From Desulfovibrionales bacterium (GTDB lineage: Bacteria; Desulfobacterota; Desulfovibrionia; Desulfovibrionales; Desulfonatronaceae), in NCBI GenBank assembly GCA_007693505.1, contig REDL01000062.1, positions 1 through 48,704 on the forward strand: a stretch of 48,704 bases of DNA, given 5' to 3'. Below the pieces are notes generated by a model. It did no database searches. It was given only the letters and a program-made list of their open reading frames with translations, and was not told the origin of the DNA. Position 1 is the first letter of the stretch. Every line of letters starts with the position of its first letter. Position numbers and translations under genes: made by a program. Below, one piece after another: positions 15,884 through 24,286 of this stretch.

Positions 15884-18084
15884 ATGCCGTATCGGTTTTC
15901 CTTCACAGATCGATGAGTTGACCCTGTTTCATTGGTTGTGCGGTCATGGACGGCGTTCTGAACCGCCGCGCTGACCAGAGCCTGGACATCCAAAATCAGA
16001 GCCATGGTACCGTCACCGTTGATTGTTGCCCCGGAGATGCCCTCCAGTTCGCGATAGACTCGCCCCAGGCTCTTGATCACGGTTTGATGCTGGCCAATGA
16101 CCTTGTCCACGGCCAAGCCGATCCGCTGTTCCTGGATGGAGACGATCACCACCTGCTCAATGTCCGGCAGCTGGCCATCCTGGTCGAACCAATTCCGCAG
16201 CCGGATAAAGGGCACCGCCTCCCCCCGCAGGTTAAGCATTGCTCCGTTTTCACCGAAATTCGAGCCGAAGCGGTCCAGCTCGACGCATTCCTCCACGGCG
16301 GAGAGGGGGATGACGAATTGTTCCTTGGCCACCTCCACCTGCAGTCCGTCGATGATCGCCAGGGTCAGCGGCAGCTTGATTGATACGCTGGTTCCCTTGC
16401 CAAGCTGGCTCTCCAGCTTGATCGTGCCGCGCAGGGCGTCAATGCCGCGCTTGACGACGTCCATACCCACGCCCCGCCCAGAAATGTTGCTGACCTGTTC
16501 GGCCGTGGAGAAGCCCGGCAAAAAGACCAGCTGCAGGATCTCCTCGTCCGATAAGGCGGCATCCGAGCCGACCAGCCCTCGCTCCAAAGCCTTTGCCCGG
16601 ACTTTGGCCGGATCGATACCTGCTCCGTCGTCGACAATCTTGATCAACACCTCTCCACTGGCATGCTCGGCGGAAAGCAGAATCCGCCCCTTGGGTTGCT
16701 TTCCCTTGGCCTGACGGGCTTCCGGAAGCTCGACACCATGGTCAATGGAATTGCGCAGCAGGTGGACCAACGGATCGTTGAGCTTCTCAATGACATTCTT
16801 GTCCAGTTCGGTCTCCCCGCCCTGGGTGACCAGTTCGATCTCTTTGCCCAGTTCCTTGGAAAGGTCACGCACCAGCCGGAGAAACTTGTTGAACGTGCTA
16901 CCAATGGGCAACATCCGGATACCCAGGGTATTGTCTCGCAATTCATCGCTGAGCCGCTCCAGCTCCTCGGCCAGGCTGATCAAGGCTGGATCGTGACGCT
17001 GGGTCACCAGCTGAGTCAACCGGGCCTGCACAATCACCAGTTCCCCCACCAGGTCTCCCAGTTTGTCCAGTTTGGCAGCCTCCACCCGGATGCTGGTCAC
17101 GGCTTCCTTGTGCTCTGGACGCGGACTACGGGCCTCCCGCACGACTTCCTGCTCGGTCAGAGCGGCCTCCACCCCCTGGGGCGTGACCAAGCCGGCTCGG
17201 GTCAACAACTCGCCCAGGGGACGCTGCTGCTTGAGCACCTCTCGCAGATCCTCAGCTCGGACATCGCCCCGTTCGACCAGGATTTCGCCCAACCGCTTGC
17301 CGACAGAAGCAACGTCCTCCGGGTGGACCATTTCCACTTCCTGGATGGTCAGCTGACAATCGTCCTCCACAAAGATGAACACATCGTGGATGGCCTCCTT
17401 GTCTCGCGCTGTCACCAGAATCATGTCCCACCACGTATAACAGCTCACCGGATCCATTTGGCCCAATGGGGGAATGGCCTCAGTGCGAGCCACGATCTTG
17501 CATGTGCCCAGTTCAGCCAACTCATCAAGCAATGCCAGCGGGTTGGTCCCGGTCAGAAAAATCCTGGCGTCGGGCTTGAACCGGATACGGAAAACAGTGG
17601 TCATGCCCTCCGAGGCGTCCGTGTCTTTCGGATCTGGGGCATCCTTCCCCTGGGCACCGGTTTGACCATCGTCGGAGGATGGGGAATCCTTGCCGCTCAA
17701 GAATCCGCGCAGCGCGGTGACAATCCGTTCGGACTCGGCCTGACACGAGGCGCTGGCGCATCCATCCTGACGGAGCATCTCCAGAATCAAATCCCGGGAT
17801 TTGAGGGTCAGGTCCAGCAGTTCCGGGGTGATGCGTAACTCGTCGTTGCGAACCAGGTCGAAAACGGTTTCCAGCTCATGGGTAAACATGGCGATGTCGT
17901 CAAAACCAAACATCGCCCCGGAGCCTTTGATCGTATGCATGGACCGAAAGACCCTGTTCACCAATTCATGGTCATCAGGGTTGGTCTCCAGCTCCAGCAG
18001 GGCGTCTTCCAGGTCCCCTAAAAGCTCACTCGCCTCTTCATAATAGGCCTTTTTGGCCTGCTGCATCTGCTCTTCACGACTCAT
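15880..18084 (-). CDS. cheA: Chemotaxis histidine kinase CheA
   Basis: A 734-residue CheA. The P1 Hpt domain has His50 (FRSMHTIKGSGAMFGF). A middle region (about 170-315) ends in two consecutive RLGEILVERG / PLGELLTRAG motifs (264-312) resembling MshEN repeats. The P3 dimerisation helices start at about 325 (KLDKLGDLVGELVIVQARL). The P4 ATPase shows HLLRNSIDHGVE and DDGAGID. P5 is a CheW-like domain (EEQ to the end, about 600-734). All catalytic motifs are intact. CheY and STAS genes precede it and a hybrid kinase follows. CheR, CheB and CheD are absent from the window, so adaptation must use products encoded elsewhere or be missing. Confidence 0.93.
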   Translation of the reverse strand: MSREEQMQQAKKAYYEEASELLGDLEDALLELETNPDDHELVNRVFRSMHTIKGSGAMFGFDDIAMFTHELETVFDLVRNDELRITPELLDLTLKSRDLILEMLRQDGCASASCQAESERIVTALRGFLSGKDSPSSDDGQTGAQGKDAPDPKDTDASEGMTTVFRIRFKPDARIFLTGTNPLALLDELAELGTCKIVARTEAIPPLGQMDPVSCYTWWDMILVTARDKEAIHDVFIFVEDDCQLTIQEVEMVHPEDVASVGKRLGEILVERGDVRAEDLREVLKQQRPLGELLTRAGLVTPQGVEAALTEQEVVREARSPRPEHKEAVTSIRVEAAKLDKLGDLVGELVIVQARLTQLVTQRHDPALISLAEELERLSDELRDNTLGIRMLPIGSTFNKFLRLVRDLSKELGKEIELVTQGGETELDKNVIEKLNDPLVHLLRNSIDHGVELPEARQAKGKQPKGRILLSAEHASGEVLIKIVDDGAGIDPAKVRAKALERGLVGSDAALSDEEILQLVFLPGFSTAEQVSNISGRGVGMDVVKRGIDALRGTIKLESQLGKGTSVSIKLPLTLAIIDGLQVEVAKEQFVIPLSAVEECVELDRFGSNFGENGAMLNLRGEAVPFIRLRNWFDQDGQLPDIEQVVIVSIQEQRIGLAVDKVIGQHQTVIKSLGRVYRELEGISGATINGDGTMALILDVQALVSAAVQNAVHDRTTNETGSTHRSVKENRYGI

Positions 18085-18159
18085 GACGTCCCTCCCCCTA
18101 CCGATGCTCCGCGCACCGCGACCCTTCCGGGCAAAAGCTGACGCACGGGTGGTCGAAAG

Positions 18160-18522
18160 CTACCTGACGACCTTTTTCACAACAGCCAGCAATTGTTCCG
18201 GCTTGAACGGCTTGACAATCCATCCCGTGGCTCCGGCATCCTTGCCGGCCTGTTTTTTATCAGCCTGGGATTCCGTGGTCAGCATGACGATGGGGATGAA
18301 TTTGTAGTCCGGCAGGCTGCGGACCTGCCGGATCAATTCGATGCCGTCCATATTCGGCATGTTCAGGTCCGTGATGATCATGTCCACGGTCCCGGACAAC
18401 TTGGTCAACGCATCTTTCCCATCCACGGCCTCAAGAACCTCATAGCCCGCGTCCTTGAGGGTGAAGCCGACCATCTGACGCACACTGCTGGAATCATCCA
18501 CGGTCATGATCCGCTTGGACAT
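18160..18522 (-). CDS. cheY: CheY-like single-domain response regulator
   Basis: A 120-residue receiver. Acidic pair Asp9-Asp10, phosphoacceptor Asp52 (IITDLNMPNMDG), Thr82/Thr83 and Lys104 (IVKPF) are all present. The start at 18522 is chosen because AGGAGTGGAGG lies directly upstream; an upstream in-frame ATG at 18555 lacks a site. The gene overlaps the STAS gene by 29 bases and precedes cheA by 75 bases. It is the likely direct output of this CheA. Whether it binds a flagellar motor or another device is not shown. Confidence 0.9.
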   Translation of the reverse strand: MSKRIMTVDDSSSVRQMVGFTLKDAGYEVLEAVDGKDALTKLSGTVDMIITDLNMPNMDGIELIRQVRSLPDYKFIPIVMLTTESQADKKQAGKDAGATGWIVKPFKPEQLLAVVKKVVR

Positions 18523-18874
18523 CCTCCACTCCTTTCCTGAAAATTCCATTGACATGCCGGGGAGCGAAGCCCGCCTGCTCTGCCTTGTCCAAAATTTGCT
18601 CCGGGATATTCATGAACCGCAACTGCTTTACATCCAGAGACTTGGTGATGGAGTCGACCACCTGAAAAAATGTCAAATCGCCATCTTCCAGGTCTTGCAA
18701 ATCAACATGCAACTGCGCCCCGGCATCCATCACCTCGTTCACGGCCTGCAAAAAGGCCCGGTGCAGTTCCTCGGCCGCATCCACCCCCCAACGGCCGGCA
18801 ATCCGCATCACCCGAGTCTCCGGTCCCGGTGCGGTCAGAGTCCATTCTCCCATGGTCATCCCCTTCTTCTTCAT
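18494..18874 (-). CDS. STAS-domain protein
   Basis: About 126 residues with the anti-sigma-factor-antagonist-like STAS pattern: alternating strands and helices, RIAGRWGVDAAEELHRAFLQAV, LHVDLQDLEDGDLTFFQVVDSI. The position where SpoIIAA-type proteins have a phosphorylatable Ser reads EDGDLTFFQ, so Thr rather than Ser is nearest. The start is uncertain (18874, 18859 or 18853). STAS proteins beside cheY-cheA are recurrent in chemosensory operons of this lineage. The function in the array is not established. The 190-base spacer before it (18875-19065) could hold a secondary promoter, but no clear one was recognised. Confidence 0.75.
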   Translation of the reverse strand: MKKKGMTMGEWTLTAPGPETRVMRIAGRWGVDAAEELHRAFLQAVNEVMDAGAQLHVDLQDLEDGDLTFFQVVDSITKSLDVKQLRFMNIPEQILDKAEQAGFAPRHVNGIFRKGVEDVQADHDRG

Positions 18875-19065
18875 TGCCGGCCTCGCGCGCAAAACGTCCG
18901 ATCCGGCAACGGCAATCCATTCGGGCCTCCGTTGCGTAGCATGTGTCCGTGCCGCGAGTCAGGCCTGAGTAAGACGTTTGGGCGTCGTGTTCAAATTGCT
19001 TCCCAGAGTCCCACAGCATCCTGAAACCGGTTCGTTTTTTCATCCAAAAAAATTCCAGACAAATG

Positions 19066-20979
19066 CTAGAACAACTCCACATTGTCCCCGAAATCTTCCT
19101 TGCGTTGCTTGCCGTCCGGTGACTCTGGGTCATCGAAAAGCTCGATCTCGGGATCGTCGCCAAACAACTCCACCGCGTCGTCGCTGCCGAAGAGTTCCAC
19201 GTCGTCAGCCCCCGTTCCTCCACTCTGCTCGCTGTCAGTCCCCAGATGGACCATGCGCTCGGCCTCCATGGTATACCGGGAAAGCAGCTCTTTCAAACGT
19301 TCAGGACGACGGGCCGGGTCGCACTCCGCGGAAGACTGGAGCATGGCCTGATCCGCCACCTCGGCGAGGGCTGTTCCGAATGTGTTCAGTTCCTGGACGA
19401 TCTGATGGTGAAACGTAATTTCCGCGATCTGGGCCCGCAGATCCGAGCACAACGCGTCACCTGAATGTTGCACATCGGCAAGGAGGGCCACGGTCTGATG
19501 ATCCAGATTGCGCAGGGAGGCAATCATCTCTTCCAGGCGCCCCACCTGCTGTTCCATGCGTCGGGCGTCCCCCGAGACATCCGATAACTTCTGCAACTCC
19601 TGGGCGTGGCCGGAAATCTCCCGCAGCTCGTCAGCTACGATATCCGTCAATGTCCGGGCATCCACGGACAGCCGCTGGATCGCCCCGGCCAAGACCCCGA
19701 GAGCCAGTCCTTCATCGCCGGTATGCGCGGCCTGAACGCTGGCATTCAGAGCAATCAGCTCAATCTCGGCCCCCACGTCCTCGATGTTGCTCACAAACGT
19801 GGCCATTTGGGCCACGGTCTCACCCACGGTGACCATGATCGTGGCCAACTGCTCCCCTTTGGCGGAAAAGCCCCGCATGAAATCAATCAGCTGATGAACG
19901 CTCATCTGGATCTGATCCAGAATGTTACCGCTGGAATCCTCCTCAGCGCTGAGAACTTGCCGCAGATCCCGGTTCAATCCGTCCACTGTGTCCGCGATAC
20001 TGGACAGATCGTTGATCAGCGTGGTGATCGCCTGTTCAAAGGCATTCCCGCAGTACCGCAACTGGGATACCTGCAGGGAGCAGACATCCGCGACCCAGCA
20101 GGCCGTCTCCTGCATCCGGACAAAAGCCTGTTCCCCCCCCCCGGCCAGGGTGTCCGGGACCAGCATCTGGGTCATGTCCTCCACAGCCTCGCATACGTGC
20201 TCCACCTGTTGCCGGGCAATGTCGTGAAACTGGAGGGATGCAACGATGGACCCTACATGCTTGCTCACATCCTTGGTCCGTTGGGCCACGGTCCGGGACG
20301 TTTCGGCGGAGTGTTCGGAAAGGCGGATCAGGGTGGCCAAATTGGCCCGACCACTGCTGACAGCCTGTTCGGTCACGGCCTGTTGTTCCTGGACCAGACT
20401 TCTTGTGCGAGCCAATGCATTCGTGACCTGTTCGCAAAGGACGGTGGTTTCGGCTTCGATCTTCTTCCACTGCTCGATGATATTCTGGCCCAGACTGTCC
20501 ACCTGCCCGGCCAGGTTCATAAACCCTTTACCCTTGTCTCCCAGTCGGGCGCTTTCGATTCGGGTCGTCACCCCGAGCATCTGCAGGGACCGAACAATCT
20601 TGCGAAAACTGCCGGTACGCTGTTCCAGCGAAGAGACCAGGACAACAATTTTCTCCAGACGCCCCACATCCGCTTCCCGGCAGCTCAGCCCACAGGTCTG
20701 GTTGATCTGATCAAGTTCCCCCCCCAACCTCTCCACAATCTGGGCGACTTCCTCCCCGGCGGTCAGCTCGGTCAAGGCCCCGGCCTCCTTGGACATCTCC
20801 CGGGTCTTGGTGGAGAAGGCCTGGATCGTGCTTCCCAGGGCCAGAAATTCGTCCTCGCGGCCGGGAATGACCCGAGCCAGGTTTTGCGAGAGCGACTCCA
20901 GCCGCACAGCCCAGTCTCGGGCGTGTTCCATGAACCGTTCCGGTTCGAATCCACGTGGTTCGGTATCAGACATGGTCAT
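19066..20979 (-). CDS. Soluble MCP-like protein with C-terminal repeated ELF motifs
   Basis: A 637-residue, almost wholly helical protein with no membrane segment. Residues about 390-450 hold a degenerate form of the MCP signalling tip: IELIALNASVQAAHTGDEG replaces the usual [17 protein letters not shown]. CheA/CheW contact residues may therefore be only partly kept. The acidic tail carries four copies of a V/I-E-L-F motif (594-597, 603-606, 612-615, 634-637), the last being the extreme C-terminus (DNVELF). This resembles a tethering or docking peptide in repeated form, but the partner is unknown. The gene starts 16 bases after the H-NOX MCP stop, so the two are probably translated together. 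Confidence 0.7.
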   Translation of the reverse strand: MTMSDTEPRGFEPERFMEHARDWAVRLESLSQNLARVIPGREDEFLALGSTIQAFSTKTREMSKEAGALTELTAGEEVAQIVERLGGELDQINQTCGLSCREADVGRLEKIVVLVSSLEQRTGSFRKIVRSLQMLGVTTRIESARLGDKGKGFMNLAGQVDSLGQNIIEQWKKIEAETTVLCEQVTNALARTRSLVQEQQAVTEQAVSSGRANLATLIRLSEHSAETSRTVAQRTKDVSKHVGSIVASLQFHDIARQQVEHVCEAVEDMTQMLVPDTLAGGGEQAFVRMQETACWVADVCSLQVSQLRYCGNAFEQAITTLINDLSSIADTVDGLNRDLRQVLSAEEDSSGNILDQIQMSVHQLIDFMRGFSAKGEQLATIMVTVGETVAQMATFVSNIEDVGAEIELIALNASVQAAHTGDEGLALGVLAGAIQRLSVDARTLTDIVADELREISGHAQELQKLSDVSGDARRMEQQVGRLEEMIASLRNLDHQTVALLADVQHSGDALCSDLRAQIAEITFHHQIVQELNTFGTALAEVADQAMLQSSAECDPARRPERLKELLSRYTMEAERMVHLGTDSEQSGGTGADDVELFGSDDAVELFGDDPEIELFDDPESPDGKQRKEDFGDNVELF

Positions 20980-20995
20980 CTGGAATCAGTTGTTG

Positions 20996-23104
20996 TCATT
21001 TGGGAACAAATCGAATTTCCGCCCTGGCCGTATTCTCGTCCAGCGGCTTGACCACCACCTCCACCCGTTCCTTCATGAACCGAGCCGCGCTCAGCAGGAT
21101 ACCCTCAAAATAGTCAAACAGCCCCCGCTTGGAGCGATAGTTCATGAACAGGACGTCGCCCTTGTCCTCGTACGTGAAATTCGGGGGCTTGATTCCCGGA
21201 TGCTCTTTGGTCAACTGGGCATGGATGTCGTTCATCTTCAGGTAGAAATCCTTGAGGCTCTTGGCTTTGAAGGAACGGGGGTACATTCTGTGAAATTGAG
21301 GAACGGTAAACATTCCCAACCCCAAGAAGATATCCCGCTTGCTCTTGCCGGATATCCTGCTGACAATCTCGGCCATTTGGTGCAACACCCGGTCCGGATA
21401 GCTGGCCGTGGGCAGAAAGACCGGGTTGCCCAGTTCCTCCAGCACCTTTTTGTGGGTATCCGCACCGAACTGCTCCTTGACGTAATCCAACATCAATTTC
21501 GGCAAAACCCCTTTCATCTGCCCCTCTGATACAGCCAGCTTGCTCATGTCCATGGACGCACCCCTGAAACCCTGGGCGGCCGTGAGCAGCTCCTGGGCCA
21601 GCTCGGCCAGATCCCGAGTTGCCGCGGCGGCCTGGTCGGCGCCTTCGTCAGCCTCCCGGGCAATCTGGGCGATACCCTCGATACTGCGATTGATCTCCTC
21701 CGCGGCAGCGGACTGCTCTTCCGCGGCGGCGGCGATTTGGGTGACCTGGGAGACCACCTCCTCCACCCGCTGCATGATCAGCCGCAGGGCCTCTCCGGCC
21801 CGGTTGGAATGCTCGGTGCTCTCCCGGACCTGCCGTTCGGTCAGTTCCATGGAGGCGACCGCGTCCTTGGAACGCCCCTGGATGGTCAGGATGGAATCTT
21901 CCACTTCCTTGGTGGCGGTCATGGTCTTTTCAGCCAGTTTGCGCACCTCGTCGGCCACCACGGCGAAGCCGCGACCGGCATCCCCGGCCCGGGCCGCCTC
22001 GATGGCCGCATTCAAGGCCAGCAGGTTGGTCTGGTCCGCGATGTCATTGATCACGTTGATGATCCGCCCAATGCCTCCGGCCTGCTCATTGAGCTGGGTC
22101 AAAACCTGAGCCAGTTCCCGAGCCGATTCAGCCACATCGTTGATCCCGGTTACGGCTTTTTCCACCAGCTCAACGCCCTCCTGGGCCGAATGCCTGGCAT
22201 CATGCGCCGCTTCAGAGGCACTGGCGGAATTCTTGGCCACTTCCAGGACCGTGGCGGCCATTTGCTCCATGGCCGTGGCCACGGAGTCCGTCTGCTGTGT
22301 TTGCTGCCTGGCGCCTCTGGCCTGTTCGTCAGCTGCTGCCGAGAGTTCTTCTGACGCCGAAGCCACTCGCTGGGACAGCTCGTTGATTTCCTCGCCCAGT
22401 GCCCCGCTCTTACGATTTTCCTCTACCAATTGTTCACGCTGGGCATGCAGCGCTTCCATATCCATGCACAGCAGGGCAAAACCCAGGGGCGACTCTTGAC
22501 CATGCCGCACCACGGCCAAAACACAGCGCACGGGCCAAGTCCGTCCATTTTTCAGCTTCAGAGACAGCTCCGTATCCAGGCCGCGTCCCCCGTCCAGGGC
22601 TTCTTCCAGTTCCCGCGACGTCGATGAACTGTGCGCATCGCCGAAAAGAACGGCCTTCAGTGGCCGGCCAAGAATCTGTTCTTCTGATGTCTCCAGGGCC
22701 GAGCTGAACGCCGGATTGACCAGGACAACACGCTGCTGAGCATCGCACCAAATCATTGCTGCCTGGAGATCTCCAAGGCCGCGCCGCAGGAACCGAATTT
22801 CTCGTTGCGTGTCCTGAAGTGTTCGAACCAATTCTCCAAGAGCCTGCTCAACCTCATTGGAGGTATTAAGGGAGGTCAGGTCCACAGGCTTGGCCGCGAC
22901 AGCCGCTTCCACCGTCCGCCTGGCCTGAGGGGCTAGGCTCGACATGCCCCTGCCCACAAAAAAGGCTGCTCCGCCCAACGCCAAAGCGCCGAAACCGAAC
23001 AGCCAGGAAAACTCCGTCCACTGGGCCGCCGCGAAAAAAACCAGTGCAACAAGGCAAAGTCCCCAGACCATGGTCCGCGGGTTTACCTGATTCGTTCCGG
23101 TCAT
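20996..23104 (-). CDS. Methyl-accepting chemotaxis protein with C-terminal H-NOX (HNOB) heme domain
   Basis: A 702-residue receptor. Two membrane segments lie near the N-terminus (about 10-55). A PAS-like domain spans about 115-235, then the MCP signalling helices with a canonical tip ([23 protein letters not shown]). An H-NOX domain occupies 530-702. It begins [18 protein letters not shown], has the proximal heme ligand candidate His628 (MNDIHAQL) and the heme-propionate motif Y-x-S-x-R at 656-660. Tyr665 aligns with the distal Tyr140 of the Thermoanaerobacter O2-binding H-NOX. The start at 23104 is set by AAGGAG; the longer 786-residue frame lacks a site. MCP followed by H-NOX is known from Desulfovibrio. 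The protein is probably an O2 or NO sensor that drives gas taxis. Confidence 0.9.
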   Translation of the reverse strand: MTGTNQVNPRTMVWGLCLVALVFFAAAQWTEFSWLFGFGALALGGAAFFVGRGMSSLAPQARRTVEAAVAAKPVDLTSLNTSNEVEQALGELVRTLQDTQREIRFLRRGLGDLQAAMIWCDAQQRVVLVNPAFSSALETSEEQILGRPLKAVLFGDAHSSSTSRELEEALDGGRGLDTELSLKLKNGRTWPVRCVLAVVRHGQESPLGFALLCMDMEALHAQREQLVEENRKSGALGEEINELSQRVASASEELSAAADEQARGARQQTQQTDSVATAMEQMAATVLEVAKNSASASEAAHDARHSAQEGVELVEKAVTGINDVAESARELAQVLTQLNEQAGGIGRIINVINDIADQTNLLALNAAIEAARAGDAGRGFAVVADEVRKLAEKTMTATKEVEDSILTIQGRSKDAVASMELTERQVRESTEHSNRAGEALRLIMQRVEEVVSQVTQIAAAAEEQSAAAEEINRSIEGIAQIAREADEGADQAAAATRDLAELAQELLTAAQGFRGASMDMSKLAVSEGQMKGVLPKLMLDYVKEQFGADTHKKVLEELGNPVFLPTASYPDRVLHQMAEIVSRISGKSKRDIFLGLGMFTVPQFHRMYPRSFKAKSLKDFYLKMNDIHAQLTKEHPGIKPPNFTYEDKGDVLFMNYRSKRGLFDYFEGILLSAARFMKERVEVVVKPLDENTARAEIRFVPK

Positions 23105-23527
23105 TTTGCTGCTCCTTTTGATCAGACCGATCGCTTTGTCGCCTGCCAACCGCCGGTTTTCTTGACGGGTTTTTTTCGATACGCTGATTTGTCCAAAAAA
23201 CCAAGAGACCCGATCAGGCTTTGTGCCAGATGTCACATAAATTGATGCGGGGATTGTTCGACGGGCAACCTGGAACTTCACCGTCAAATTCTCCTCGCCC
23301 TGCAGCTCGTGAATGCCCTTGATACCCTGGAGCCATCTCATGGTTCCAGGCTTCACCCGAATGAGGGAGTTGATGAACAGAATGAGGGAGTTGATGAACA
23401 GGAGGTTGGGGCAGACAAAACGCCTGCCCCGACAGCATGAAAACCCTCCGGTACTTTCTCGTGGAGTATAATACAGGCGCGGAGGGAAAACGGCAGATTG
23501 AGCCGGTCAACTTCCGTATATTGCTGA
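23105..23527. other. Spacer with 21-bp tandem duplication and GC hairpin
   Basis: No gene is recognised in this 423-base gap. It contains two perfect 21-base tandem copies (23360-23380 and 23381-23401, unit beginning AATGAGGGAGTTGATG). An inverted repeat follows, GTTGGGGCAG (23405-23414) with CTGCCCCGAC (23424-23433). That is of the GGGGC...GCCCC intergenic repeat type also found inside the kinase at 5535-5561. An in-frame extension of the H-NOX MCP runs through part of it but has no start signal. Confidence 0.5.
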
Positions 23528-24031
23528 CTATGCCTCCCTGGCCTCCTCCCCACCGGCCTCCAGCACCACGGACAGTTCTTCTGCGGAAAAAATCTTGTCG
23601 ATATTCAGGATAATGATGAATTCATCGCCCTGTTTGCCCATTCCTTCGATGAACTCGGTCCTGATCCTTGTGCCCAGCCTTGGGGCTGGCTCGATCTGGT
23701 CGGGCTCCAGGTCAAAGACCTCCTGGACCGAATCGGCCAGGGCCCCCAGGATGGTGGATTCGTCGTCCACCTCAACTTCGGTGATGATAATGCAGGTGTT
23801 CACGCTGCGCTCGGTCCGGCTCAGGCCGAACTTGAGACGCATGTCGACAACCGGCACGGCCCGCCCCCGGACATTGATGACCCCACGCAGAAACTCCGGG
23901 GTCCTGGGCACGCGGGTGATGTCCGTGTATTCCAGGACCTCCCGGACCTTGGCGATGTCCATGGCATACAGTTCCTTGTCCAGGGTGAAGGTCAGGTATT
24001 GATTCAATTTTTTTCCCTGCTTTTTGTCCAT
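23528..24031 (-). CDS. cheW: Chemotaxis adaptor CheW
   Basis: A 167-residue CheW: YLTFTLDKELYAMDIAKVREVLEY opens the first beta barrel (given in family order), PRTPEFLRGVINVRGRAVPVVDMR is the conserved core, and FIIILNIDKIF closes the second barrel. GGAGG eight bases before 24031 sets the start; the frame runs 46 codons further upstream without a site. It couples the receptors on either side to CheA. Note that 24032-24286, upstream, contains a GGTTCACGGTTAAGG-type repeat (about 24058-24090) like the one inside the kinase at 4434, and no gene. Confidence 0.93.
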   Translation of the reverse strand: MDKKQGKKLNQYLTFTLDKELYAMDIAKVREVLEYTDITRVPRTPEFLRGVINVRGRAVPVVDMRLKFGLSRTERSVNTCIIITEVEVDDESTILGALADSVQEVFDLEPDQIEPAPRLGTRIRTEFIEGMGKQGDEFIIILNIDKIFSAEELSVVLEAGGEEAREA

Positions 24032-24286
24032 ATGGGTTGCCTCCGAAAAAAAAGGTAGCGGTTCACGGTTAAGGACTCTCGGTTCAGTAGAGGTGGAATC
24101 ACGAACCGCGGTAGGGGTGGACCTGTGTCTTCGCCCTTGCGGGTGGCTGCCTGACCCTGCTTTGTTCAATAATCATGTGCAGCCTGACCGCCCGTGCACA
24201 TTCCGTCCATGCGATTTATCGCGCTCATCCGGATAGGGCGCACACGCAGATGCGCCCCTCCAATGACCTCGTTGAACCCATTTTTC

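Noticed and set aside
16663-17838. Long open frames antisense to cheA, and similar ones opposite other genes (for example 19606-21051, 27085-28629, 36295-38010)
   Set aside because: They are by-products of G+C-rich codon use on the opposite strand; the sense genes have full domain motifs.
23104-23356. An 84-residue N-terminal extension of the H-NOX receptor
   Set aside because: No ribosome binding site upstream, the segment lacks membrane or domain features, and AAGGAG stands properly before the ATG at 23104.
23360-23401. The 21-bp tandem copies as the start of a CRISPR array
   Set aside because: There are only two copies with no spacer between them and no cas genes in the window.
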